This document shows, one piece after another, positions 55,161 to 63,428 of a stretch of 64,000 nucleotides of DNA (its first letter is position 1; the number at the start of each line of letters is the position of its first letter). The stretch comes from Viscum album (lineage: Eukaryota; Streptophyta; Magnoliopsida; Santalales; Viscaceae). Location: contig OY728130.1 of assembly GCA_963277665.1 (NCBI GenBank), positions 429,647,101 through 429,711,100 on the forward strand, in the 5' to 3' direction. The notes beneath the pieces were generated by a model, which was not told where the DNA came from, ran no database searches, and saw only the letters and a program-made list of their open reading frames with translations. A program made the position numbers and the translations under genes.

Positions 55161-56236
55161 TGTAAAGACCCGTAAAATTCAAGGGAAATTTTTTCTTAAT
55201 TTTCTTTAGAATTTTACAAGAGCGCGGTTTCAGACGGCACCTGATTCCGAGGCCCGGAGTGCCCGGAATTAATTTCCGAAGTTTGGCTCGGGTACGTTCA
55301 GTGAACGAACGAGCGGGAATTCCTAAATTTTGATCCGGTGCTCGGAATTGAAATCCGAGGGTACCGATGAACTCGCAACGCCGATATTCGCTTAAAGAGA
55401 CCCTTTTCGGGAGTTGCGTTTGTTGCGGGTTGAAAGTTAAGTTTTGGGGTTTTCAGTTGAGTTAAATAAAATTTGTGTAAGACAAATTTTATTTTTAGTT
55501 TGTTAAAATCCTACCAAAGGGGGTTGGAAGTGGGACCCACACCCACTTAACCTCCCTTGGGAGGATTAAGTGTGGTGGGGTCCACATGAACCCCTAGACT
55601 TTTCAAGTTCCCTTAACCCCCTCTTAATTGACTTAAGTTACTTAATTAATTATGGGAGTTAAACTCTTTTGAATTTCAAACATTTGAAATTCTTTTGTGT
55701 TATGTGTTAATAAGATAAGATGTAGTCTTATTTTATTTTGAGTTCTTTGTTTGTCTTCTTGAGAGCTTTTGGAGAGCTTCTTCTTCATCTTCAAGCTCTG
55801 ACGAAGAACGAAGAACGCTCAAACTCCGACGAAGAACGACGCCTCTCTTCTTCGTCCTCGGTGTCAACAAGAGAGAACGCCGCTTCCTCCTCGGACCTTC
55901 TTCGTCGGCATACAAAGATTCGCCAACGACGTATCTCTTCGGGCATATCTCTTCGTCAATGGATTTGACGAATGACGACCGCGACGCCCGACCTCCGCGA
56001 CGCCGTCTTCCGCGGAACGTAGACGAATCTTCGAATCTTAAACCCGAGGTAGGGGTTGTTGATTCATTATTTATTTATTCCATTTCTTGAACGTGGATCT
56101 CGCATGTCTAACTTGAGGCTTGAATGTTTAAGTTGAGTTATTTATTTTAACGTGAGGGGGGGGGGGGGCGGACCGCATGAACACGGCCGAACCCCCCTCC
56201 ACCGTTCTTGTTTATTCATGCGGGTGGAAGCAAGTG

Positions 56237-56392
56237 GCGTGGTGCCGTCGCACCACGCGGATGATCGTACAAATATTTTACGCGGCGCCGTCGCGCTACG
56301 TCAAGGAAAAATCTTCAAGAACGCGACGCCGTCGCGCCGCGTTGAAAAGAATCATGGCACGGCGAAAGGGGCGCGGTGCCGTCGCACCGCGC
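56237..56392 (+). repeat. four tandem hairpins with invariant CGTC loop
   Basis: Hairpins at 56,237-56,258, 56,280-56,301, 56,320-56,343 and 56,371-56,392. Each has a 9-10-bp stem around the loop CGTC. Stem arms: GCGTGGTGC/GCACCACGC and GCGCGGTGC/GCACCGCGC are both perfect and differ by a paired T-A to C-G change. The other two have one C-A or A-C mismatch, and one has a G-T wobble. The spacing is 40-51 bp. Confidence 0.75.
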
Positions 56393-56405
56393 CGGACGAC
56401 GAACA

Positions 56406-56474
56406 CCGCGGCCGGTTCCGGGCCGCGGCGGGACGAGGAGACCGCGGCCGGATCCGGGCCGCGACGGGATGCAA
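56406..56474 (+). repeat. two CCGCGGCC hairpins
   Basis: CCGCGGCC...GGCCGCGG at 56,406-56,428 (perfect 8-bp stem, 7-base loop) and the same at 56,452-56,474 with the last base changed. The unit spacing is 46 bp, like the preceding hairpins. Confidence 0.7.
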
Positions 56475-56545
56475 AGACCAGCGGCCGGGCCGCCGGCGTC
56501 GGAAGTCGAAGGCGGGACCGGAATTTCCGGTCCCGTTGGTAAAAA

Positions 56546-56569
56546 CCGGCCGGCCAGCTGGCCGGCCGG
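56546..56569. repeat. 24-bp perfect palindrome
   Basis: CCGGCCGGCCAG followed directly by its reverse complement, with no loop and AGCT at the centre. Confidence 0.9.
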
Positions 56570-56580
56570 ATGACATAAAA

Positions 56581-56753
56581 CCGGGGGAATAAATCCCCCG
56601 GCCGGTTCAACAAAACCCCCCTCTTAATGAGGGGGGCGGTTCTTTAAAGGAGGGGGGGGGGGGGGGGGCAGCAGCCCCCCGGTTCGTTTCCAGCAAGCCC
56701 CCCACGTGTGGGGGGCGTTTTTAATTTTTTTGGGCGCGGCATATAGCCGCGCC
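56581..56753 (+). repeat. four further short hairpins
   Basis: Stems CCGGGGGA (56,581-56,601, loop ATAAA), CCCCCCTC (56,616-56,636, loop TTAAT), GCCCCCCAC (at about 56,697-56,716, loop GT) and GGCGCGGC (56,733-56,753, loop ATATA). All stems pair perfectly. Confidence 0.75.
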
Positions 56754-56872
56754 ATCCTTGAAGAAGCGGGGGCTGAGCCCCCCGCGTGCCACCCTCGTGC
56801 GGCGCCGGCGCCAGCCGCCGCGGCCCGCCGCCGCTCCGCCGCGCCGCCGCGCCGCCGCCGTCGCGCCGCCCC

Positions 56873-56935
56873 GGGGGGGGGGGGGGGGGGGGTCGGGCCG
56901 GGTCGGCCCGGACCCGGACCCCCCCCCCCCCCCCC
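56873..56935. repeat. G20 run facing a C17 run
   Basis: Twenty G at 56,873-56,892 and seventeen C at 56,919-56,935, separated by a G+C-rich segment that itself holds an inverted repeat (CGGGCCG/CGGCCCG). Further G runs: 13 at 56,156-56,168 and 17 at 56,652-56,668. The exact lengths may be affected by sequencing or assembly. Confidence 0.8.
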
Positions 56936-56960
56936 GTTTCGAACAAGATTTGGTTTTTGG

Positions 56961-57410
56961 CTCATAACTTGAGCCTCGGACCTCCGATCGACGAACCGTC
57001 AGCGGCAACGCGATCCTTGGATCGAGACGGTCGTTTCGGTATATTGCACTCAAGGTTTCGGTTTACTTTGAGTTCGGCCGGGTTGGTTCGTTCACGAAAC
57101 CAACCGGGCCTTCGGAGCGGAAACGCTCATATCTTGAGCTACGGACGTCCGATTGACGTGCCGTCAGTCGCGTAGTGTTCCCCTTAGTAAGACGGATCTT
57201 TTGGCATACTACGCCCGAGGTTTGGACGCAGGTGGAGTACGGTCGGGTTGGTTTTGCCATAAAAACGAACCGGGCCCCGGAGACGAAAATGCCAATAACT
57301 CTCAGACCGGGCGTCCGATCGACGCGCCGTCTGTTGCGTTGAGTTCCTGTTGACGATACGGAACTTTTGGATACATCAACTTCGGTCTTCGTGACAGTTG
57401 ATGTATCAGC
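56961..57410 (+). repeat. three ~165-bp LTR subrepeats (C)
   Basis: Units start at 56,961 (CTCATAACTTGAG), 57,126 (CTCATATCTTGAG) and 57,292 (CCAATAACTCTCAG). Each continues with CGGAC.TCCGAT.GAC, then CCGTC, and is followed by a GGTTGG..CG.AACC.GGCC segment in the first two. Spacing is 165 and 166 bp. Two counterpart units occur in each LTR of element B. Confidence 0.8.
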
Positions 57411-57514
57411 CTCTCGGCTCGTGGAGCGGACCCTCCGTACGAGCTTGCTGTGTGCGGGAACCCTAGTGCTGGCTGCGACTGTTCTACTGCTACGACTGCT
57501 ACTGTGACTGCGAC

Positions 57515-57900
57515 GACGACAGTACAGAGATCCTATGTGGATTCGACGACGACGGTACAAAGATCCTGTGTGGATTCGACGACGACGACTACAACACTCA
57601 ACGATCCTACGTGGATCAGTGCTACAGGTCCTGTGTGGGCCCGATCCTGTGTGGGTCCTTGCGCTCAGCGGTTCTGTGTGAGCCAGCGCCTACAGGTCCT
57701 GTGTGGGCCCGATCCTGTGTGGGTCTTTGTGGGGGTTAGTTACCTATCGATCCTTCGTGGGTCCGACGACTTAGATGGATCAGTGATCATCTTTATCGTC
57801 CTTGAAGAAGTATACCTGTGTGAGCTGAATCCTGTTACTTCCTGTGTGGATTGTGTTGTGCAATCCTGTGTGGATTATGTTTTGCTTTCCTATGTGGAAT
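57515..57900 (+). repeat. short-period TCCTGTGTGG/GACGAC repeats
   Basis: About a dozen copies of TCCTGTGTGG or close variants, several followed by ATTCGACGACGAC. The unit length varies (about 15-41 bp). Counterparts lie at about 37,310-37,560 and 45,320-45,560 in element B. Confidence 0.8.
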
Positions 57901-57968
57901 ACGTATACTTTCCTGCGTGGACTGAGTTGTACTTGGGCTCGGAGGTCGGAGCGTATTTTAATTGATGA

Positions 57969-57998
57969 CTTAGGTATATGTATGGGCATATACCTAAG
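57969..57998 (+). repeat. LTR hairpin, perfect 12-bp stem (C)
   Basis: CTTAGGTATATG, loop TATGGG, CATATACCTAAG. It is the same stem and loop as in the B 5' LTR although the surrounding LTR is diverged, which suggests a conserved role or slow change. Confidence 0.85.
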
Positions 57999-58598
57999 CA
58001 GAGTCGGTTGATACTTCGTGATTGTACCTTTCTTCGTGGTTTATCCTTTGTGGATTTTGAGAGACCGTCAGGGGTCTCGGGGTCCCTACTGAGTAGCTTA
58101 TACTCACCCCTGCACGGGCTTTGCCCGCACTACGTTGTGTTGGTTGCAGACGACGGACAGCGTTGACCTTAGCTGAGGCTTGCACAGCGGGACGGTACCC
58201 GGAGGTGGACCACTGGGCGGGACGTGCACGGAGCAGACGGCGGGACCCGTGGAGCAGAGGAGCTATCTGTACCCACCCTTCAGGTGGGATTTCCAGTGGA
58301 CAGCTCGGAGTTGCGGCTTCTACTTTTCAGTTGCTGTTTTTCCCTTTTCGAGTTGTACTTTAATTTCAGTTTGGGTTTGTATACTGGCCCATTTACTTTT
58401 CCGCACTTTCAGTTGTACTCTGCTTTGTTTAGTGTTTACTTTCCACTTGCTTACTCTGTGGTGATGTTTACTTTTCAAAGGCAATGCCTTCCCAATTTAC
58501 TGGGATTTACGCCTTGGTGCTAGTCGCCAGCCCCTGGCCTATGGAAGGCGGGCTTGGGGTAGTCACGGCACGGACCCCGAGGGCGGGTCGTGACAAAT

Positions 58599-58610
58599 TG
58601 GTATCAAAGG
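58599..58610 (+). promoter_or_regulatory. primer binding site of element C
   Basis: TGGTATCAAAGG, three bases after the LTR end CA. Complementary to the 3' end of initiator-Met tRNA except for one G to A change. Reverse transcription would start here. Confidence 0.85.
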
Positions 58611-58869
58611 AGTTCGGTTCTACCGTGAACTCTGATCTTTTCTATGTGAAGCAATAATGTTTAGCGTATTGAGTGTGGATATCAGTCCAGGGAGTCCAGT
58701 GTTGGTGCGGCGGCCGACGTATCCGTACACCAGGACCCTGACTTCTGATTTCCGACTTAATGCACGAAAACATTGATTGCGTGTGTGTTTCAAAGTTTTC
58801 TTTGTGATTACTTATATCAGCTCACCAGGTATACTGTTCTGACCGTGGCGCACCTGTTTCCTTTTCAGG
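58611..58869 (+). other. leader of element C
   Basis: Noncoding stretch between the primer site and the gag start. It should contain RNA packaging signals; none can be named from sequence alone. Confidence 0.6.
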
Positions 58870-58887
58870 ATGGCCCCACGACAGTAG

Positions 58888-60702
58888 CCAGCTAGGGTTC
58901 CGAGAGTCGAGCGAGACGATAGCCCACCGAGCGACGAGGCCTCGGTGCAGGGCCCTTTTCCAGTAGTGGCACCGGCGGTAGCTTTACCCGCTGATTCCCC
59001 GATGCTTCCAGCAGCAGCCGCTGACGATGCACGTCGCCTCAGCGCACTGCATGAGTTTCAGCGCCAGCAACCGCCCAGGTTTCGCGGGGAGACGGATCCC
59101 CAGGCAGCAGAGGACTGGCTGGAGGCAGTAGTTCGAGTGTTTAGGCTAGTGAGGACACCAGCAGACCTCATGGTGATCCTCGCTGCGAGCCTATTACACG
59201 CAGCAGCTGGACGATGGTGGAGCTTGATGCTCCAGGTGCACGATGAGGCATCTCTACTTTGGACGGACTTTGAGAGCCTCTTCCGCTCTGAGTTCGTCCC
59301 GGACACCCTCCGAGCGGTGCGCATCCAGGAGCTTCTACAGCTGCGGCAGGGCAGCATGACGGTCGCTAAGTACTCGGCGAGATTTACCGATCTCTCGCGC
59401 TACTCGACCGACATGGTACGGGATCCATTCTTCCGGGCCCGGACCTTCGAGCAGGGTTTGAGACACGAGATCAGGGCATCGCTGATCTCCCTCAGCATAC
59501 CGACTCAGACAGGAGTACTGGAGCGGGCTCTTCTGATCGAGAGCTTCCTTGCTGAGTCTACACCAGCACAGCGACCCACCGCAGGGCGGCACGTGGCAGA
59601 GTCATCTGCAGCAGGCAGTCGACGGATGACTCAGGGTTCCAGACAGACCAGACCTTCAGGCAGACGACCTCAGGGCACTGGCTCAGCAGTGCGGGGCACA
59701 CAGCGCGGAGCCAGTCTTCCGAGAGGCAGACAGTGCTACTCATGCGGCGGACAGGGCCACATGGCTCGTGACTGCCCGACCCGCCGTGCCGAGGAGCACC
59801 AGTCAGTTGATGGACCACCGAGGCAGAGGCAGAGGGTCGATCGTGGCGGTCCGCAGGGAGGAGGCGGACGAGGCAGAGGAGCTGGACGAGCAGCCGGTGG
59901 TGGCCGATGCTTTGAGGCTCTACCACCACCACCACCAGGGGGTCCACCCCGACCACAGGGAGCTGGCGGGCAGCGACAGGCACAGCTCCAGGCAGCAGAG
60001 GCCTACGACCACGGCGCACCTGAGATGATTCGAGGTACTATCTGTGTCTATTCCACCCTTGCTGCAGTTCTTATAGACACAGGAGCGAGTCACTCTTTCA
60101 TAGCCGCTGCCCTTGTTCGGAGCTCGGAGATTCCGACAGAGCCGTTGGCTCGATCCTTACGGCTAGAGACTCCTACGGGAGCAGACTCGACGATTACGCA
60201 CTGGTGCCGGCAGTGTGAGCTTACTCTAGGAGGCGAGAGCTTCGGCTGGGATCTTCTTGTAGCAGCGTCGAGGCCTTACGACGTCATCTTGGGCATGGAT
60301 TGGCTGTCTACGGTCCATGCACAAATTGACTGTTTTAGGCGCAAGGTGCGATGTGTACGCACCGACGGGAGCAGGTTCACCTTCACCGGCGAGAAGGGAG
60401 CCTTAGCAGCACAGGATGGACTTCCGCGGAGGAGAGGACAGTCCATCACTCATCAGTTGGCTAGCCTTATCCTTGGAGCAGTTGACGTGCGGAGTCCTGG
60501 TTTTCCTGCAGTGGTGGATCAGTTTGCGGACGTTTTTCCCAACGATGTTCCAGGGCTACCTCCTCGCAGAGAGGTAGACTTTTATATCGACTTGTACCCC
60601 GGGACAGCCCCGATATCCACTCCAGCATATCGGATGGCCCCCGCCGAGCTTCGAGAGCTACGGGTACAGTTGGAGGACTTGCAGGGCAAGGGGTTCATCT
60701 GA
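58888..60702 (+). CDS. Gag and protease part of element C (open segment 1)
   Basis: About 604 sense codons between the first and second stops. The first ATG after the codon-6 stop is at 59,002 and still lies before the Gag core. Gag core about 59,080-59,540: FRGETDP, EDWLEAVVRVFRLVR, then RWWSL. Zinc knuckle CYSCGGQGHMARDC at 59,734-59,775 has the full C-C-H-C set. An Arg/Gly/Pro-rich linker follows. The aspartic protease has its active site IDTGASHS, with catalytic Asp at 60,076, and ends with ILGMDWLS near 60,290. The segment closes inside the start of RT at GKGFI. Gag binds RNA and protease would cut the polyprotein; both look chemically intact. It could be translated only by re-initiation at 59,002 or by readthrough of codon 6. 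Confidence 0.9.
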   Translation, partial: PARVPRVERDDSPPSDEASVQGPFPVVAPAVALPADSPMLPAAAADDARRLSALHEFQRQQPPRFRGETDPQAAEDWLEAVVRVFRLVRTPADLMVILAASLLHAAAGRWWSLMLQVHDEASLLWTDFESLFRSEFVPDTLRAVRIQELLQLRQGSMTVAKYSARFTDLSRYSTDMVRDPFFRARTFEQGLRHEIRASLISLSIPTQTGVLERALLIESFLAESTPAQRPTAGRHVAESSAAGSRRMTQGSRQTRPSGRRPQGTGSAVRGTQRGASLPRGRQCYSCGGQGHMARDCPTRRAEEHQSVDGPPRQRQRVDRGGPQGGGGRGRGAGRAAGGGRCFEALPPPPPGGPPRPQGAGGQRQAQLQAAEAYDHGAPEMIRGTICVYSTLAAVLIDTGASHSFIAAALVRSSEIPTEPLARSLRLETPTGADSTITHWCRQCELTLGGESFGWDLLVAASRPYDVILGMDWLSTVHAQIDCFRRKVRCVRTDGSRFTFTGEKGALAAQDGLPRRRGQSITHQLASLILGAVDVRSPGFPAVVDQFADVFPNDVPGLPPRREVDFYIDLYPGTAPISTPAYRMAPAELRELRVQLEDLQGKGFI

Positions 60703-62811
60703 CCCAGTGTTTCACCCTGGGCTTCCCCGATATTGTTCGCCAAGAAGGAGGACGGGAGCTTGCGACTTTGTGTTGACTATCGTCGCCTGAATCAGGTGAC
60801 AGTGAGGAACAAGTATCCGCTACCAAGGATTCATGACCTCTTTGATCAGCTCAAGGGAGCACGGTGGTTCTCGAAGATAGACCTCAGGTCAGGCTATCAT
60901 CAGCTCAGAGTCAGAGACGAGGATGTGCAGAAGACGGCCTTTAGATGTCGGTATGGCCACTATGAGTTCTTGGTTATGCCTTTTGGTGTAACCAATGCTC
61001 CAGCAGTGTTCATGGCTCTCATGAACAGGATCTTTCAGCCATACCTCGATCGGTTTGTCGTGGTCTTCATCGACGACATTCTAATTTACTCTACGACAGA
61101 GGAGGATCACGCCTATCACTTGCGAGTTGTTCTTGACACACTCCGAGAGCACCAGCTTTATGGTAATCTCTCGAAGTGCCAGTTCTGGATACGTGAGGTC
61201 CACTTTTTGGGACACGTTATCTCTGAGGCGGGAGTTGCAGTAGATCCCGCGAAGATTGAGGCTGTGTTAGCATGGGAGCCACCCAGGAGCGTGACTGAGG
61301 TTCGGAGTTTCTTGGGACTAGCTGGATACTATCGGAGATTTGTGCCGAACTTCTCTAGAGTTGCAGCATCACTCACAGCTTTGACGAAGAAGGGGAAACC
61401 CTTCGTATGGTCAGACAGATGTCAGCAGAGCTTCCAGGAGCTGAGACAGAGATTGACTAGCGCACCTATCTTGAGGTTGCCTGAGGAGGGAGTAGGGTAC
61501 GTAGTCTACTGCGATGCATCAGGGACCGGACTCGGATGTGTTCTGATGCAGGAACGGGCAGTGATCGCCTATGGATCACGACAGTTGAGGCCGCATGAGC
61601 AGAACTATGCTACCCATGACCTGGAGTTAGCAGCAGTGGTCTTCTCTCTGAAGACATGGCGACACTATCTGATGGGCGAGCGCTTTACAGTCTTTTCCGA
61701 TCATCAGAGTCTCAGGTATATCTTCTCGCAGAAGGACCTGAACCTGAGACAACGACGATGGCTCGAGTTCCTCCAGGACTATGACTTTGAGATAGTCTGT
61801 ACTCCTGGGAAGGGGAACGTAGTAGCCGATGCCCTCAGCAGGAGGACGGGCATTCAGCTACTTGAGGAGGCGACGGAGCAGCTAGCCTCTTTGCAGATAT
61901 CCTTCATGGATAGAGATGGAGCAGCCTTTCTTCAGTCTCTCACAGTCACCCCTCCACTACTGCAGCGAGTCAGGGAGGCACAACATGGGGACGCTGACTG
62001 TGAGACACGGCGTGCACAGATATCCTCGGGACAGGCACCTGATGGTTTCTCCCTTGGAGCAGAGCACGACATCCTTTTCAGAGGACGTACCATGGTACCA
62101 GTCGCATTGCGAGAGGAAGTGCTGAGAGAGTTTCACACTTCTCCTTTGGCGGTACATCCTGGAGTGGCGAAGATGTACCAGGACCTCAGACGACAGCATT
62201 GGTGGCCGGGCATGAAGAAGGCAGTAGCAGAGTTTGTTTCTCGATGCCTCACCTGTCAACAGGTGAAGGCAGAGCATCAGGTACCAGCAGGCTTGGTACA
62301 GCCCTTGGAGGTTCCGGAGTGGAAGTGGGACGACATATCTATGGACGTCGTGACTGGACTTCCACGCACTTCCAGAGGTCATGACTCCATCTGGGTGATT
62401 GTTGACCGACTCACCAAGTCGGGACACTTCTTACCCATCAGAGAGCAGGGCTCGGTGGAGAGCTTGGGACGTCTCTACGTTCAGGAGATTGTGCGGCTCC
62501 ACGGCGTGCCATCATCTATCGTCTCCGATCGAGATGCCCGCTTTACTTCCCGGCTTTGTAAGGGGTTTCAGGAAGCGTTTGGGACGCAGCTACGTCTTAG
62601 CACAGCTTTTCACCCTCAGACGGATGGTCAGGCGGAGAGGACCATTCAGACACTCGAGGACATGCTCAGCGCATGTGTCCTCGACTTTGGTCGTGGCTGG
62701 GAGGAACACCTACCATTGGTGGAGTTCGCTTACAACAACAGCTACCACTCCACCATTGGGATGGCACCGTACGAGGCGTTGTACGGCCGACCATGTAGAT
62801 CTCCTTTGTGA
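60703..62811 (+). CDS. RT, RNase H and integrase part of element C (open segment 2)
   Basis: 702 sense codons in the same frame; the first internal Met-type start is not upstream of the RT core, so expression needs readthrough. [29 protein letters not shown] and the catalytic [11 protein letters not shown] with Asp codons at 61,072-61,077. RNase H: all four acidic residues present (YCDASG at 61,513, HDLELA, FSDHQS, VADALSR at about 61,828). Integrase: HHCC zinc finger (H at 62,134 and 62,155, C at 62,245 and 62,254), then D at 62,344, D at 62,527 and E at 62,635, the last two separated by exactly 35 residues. The enzyme residues are intact, in contrast to element B. It ends at TGA after GRPCRSPL, where the family continues into the integrase tail. 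Confidence 0.92.
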   Translation, partial: PSVSPWASPILFAKKEDGSLRLCVDYRRLNQVTVRNKYPLPRIHDLFDQLKGARWFSKIDLRSGYHQLRVRDEDVQKTAFRCRYGHYEFLVMPFGVTNAPAVFMALMNRIFQPYLDRFVVVFIDDILIYSTTEEDHAYHLRVVLDTLREHQLYGNLSKCQFWIREVHFLGHVISEAGVAVDPAKIEAVLAWEPPRSVTEVRSFLGLAGYYRRFVPNFSRVAASLTALTKKGKPFVWSDRCQQSFQELRQRLTSAPILRLPEEGVGYVVYCDASGTGLGCVLMQERAVIAYGSRQLRPHEQNYATHDLELAAVVFSLKTWRHYLMGERFTVFSDHQSLRYIFSQKDLNLRQRRWLEFLQDYDFEIVCTPGKGNVVADALSRRTGIQLLEEATEQLASLQISFMDRDGAAFLQSLTVTPPLLQRVREAQHGDADCETRRAQISSGQAPDGFSLGAEHDILFRGRTMVPVALREEVLREFHTSPLAVHPGVAKMYQDLRRQHWWPGMKKAVAEFVSRCLTCQQVKAEHQVPAGLVQPLEVPEWKWDDISMDVVTGLPRTSRGHDSIWVIVDRLTKSGHFLPIREQGSVESLGRLYVQEIVRLHGVPSSIVSDRDARFTSRLCKGFQEAFGTQLRLSTAFHPQTDGQAERTIQTLEDMLSACVLDFGRGWEEHLPLVEFAYNNSYHSTIGMAPYEALYGRPCRSPL

Positions 62812-63381
62812 TGGACAGACCCTGGGGAGTCAGCACTGGTGGGACCGGAGATGGTCCAGGCCACGACAGAGAAGGTCCAGGTCATCCAGGAGCGGATGAG
62901 GACAGCTCAGAGCCGGCAGAAGTCATATGCTGACAGGAGGCGGAGGCCACTAGAGTTCGAGGATGGCGACCACGTCTTCTTGCGGGTCTCACCTCGACGT
63001 GGTATTCGGAGATTTGGCCGAGGCGGCAAGTTATCTCCGCGCTTCATCGGACCCTTCCAGATTCTCAGCAGGATTGGTGAGGTGGCTTATCGCCTGGCTC
63101 TACCACCTCAGTTGCACCGGGTGCACGACGTCTTCCACGTATCCCAGCTGAGGAGATACGTGCACGACCCGACGCACATCATTGACCATGGGGAGCTTGA
63201 CGTTGACGATGGGGCGACTTTTACGGAGGTCCCGGTGGAGATAGAGGATCGACAGGAGCGGGTCCTGCGTGGGCGATCAATTCCTCTTGTGCGCATCAGA
63301 TGGCAGCACGGGAATCTCCAGGAGAGCACATGGGAGCGGGAGGCTCAGATGCGTGCTCAGTACCCTCATTTGTTTCCCTAG
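62812..63381 (+). CDS. integrase tail and chromodomain of element C (open segment 3)
   Basis: 189 sense codons in the same frame. It contains the GPF module (KLSPRFIGPFQILSRIG at about 63,030-63,080), the HDVFHVSQLRRYV segment and a C-terminal chromodomain at about 63,232-63,372 with LVRIRWQH and STWERE. Chromodomains on chromovirus integrases are thought to guide integration to heterochromatin. This one keeps the central W and TWE but lacks the full set of aromatic cage residues, as is usual in plant Tekay-type (group II) chromodomains. Stop TAG at 63,379-63,381. Confidence 0.9.
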   Translation, partial: WTDPGESALVGPEMVQATTEKVQVIQERMRTAQSRQKSYADRRRRPLEFEDGDHVFLRVSPRRGIRRFGRGGKLSPRFIGPFQILSRIGEVAYRLALPPQLHRVHDVFHVSQLRRYVHDPTHIIDHGELDVDDGATFTEVPVEIEDRQERVLRGRSIPLVRIRWQHGNLQESTWEREAQMRAQYPHLFP

Positions 63382-63415
63382 TTTTTGTTGTATCTTTACG
63401 GGGACGTAAAGCCCT

Positions 63416-63428
63416 GAGGTGGGAGTAA
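63416..63428 (+). promoter_or_regulatory. polypurine tract of element C
   Basis: GAGGTGGGAGTAA directly before the 3' LTR start TG at 63,429. It primes plus-strand DNA synthesis. Confidence 0.8.

Larger units (their letters stand above)
55161..58595 (+). repeat. C 5' LTR
   Basis: 3,435 bp from TGTAAAGACCC to GTCGTGACA. Blocks in order: moderately A+T-rich start (to about 55,735); CTTCTTC/GAAGAAC-rich part (55,735-56,060); G+C-rich hairpin chain with homopolymer runs (56,230-56,940); three ~165-bp subrepeats (from 56,961); TCCTGTGTGG repeats (57,515-57,900); a 12-bp-stem hairpin (57,969); and a conserved end shared with B. The many open frames on both strands here, including proline/arginine-rich ones at 56,152-57,053 and the 171-codon frame at 57,450-57,965, reflect base composition and short repeats. 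I call none of them a gene. Confidence 0.93.
58870..63381 (+). pseudogene. gag-pol polyprotein of element C with three in-frame stops
   Basis: One reading frame of about 1,503 codons from ATG (58,870) to TAG (63,379-63,381) without any frameshift, close to the B span. It is broken by TAG at codon 6 (58,885-58,887), TGA at 60,700-60,702 and TGA at 62,809-62,811. The middle stop replaces a residue that is normally Arg in the GKGFI.PS.SPW segment at the RT start, so it is a likely CGA to TGA change. I chose this ATG because the same ATG and following codons occur in B. Domains: Gag with a zinc knuckle, protease, RT, RNase H, integrase, GPF region and chromodomain. The product would form virus-like particles and copy and integrate the element; here it is interrupted. 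Confidence 0.93.

Noticed and set aside
55733..55968. Opposing 60- and 76-codon frames
   Set aside because: CTTCTTC/GAAGAA-rich LTR sequence; low complexity, no conserved motif.
56152..57560. Several frames of 65-165 codons, rich in Pro, Arg and Gly
   Set aside because: They are products of homopolymer runs, hairpin arms and subrepeats in the C LTR; all frames on both strands are open because stop codons are rare in such G+C-rich DNA.
57450..57965. 171-codon plus-strand frame with repeated CVDSTTT-like segments
   Set aside because: It translates the TCCTGTGTGG/GACGAC minisatellite in the LTR; the counterpart in B is frameshifted.
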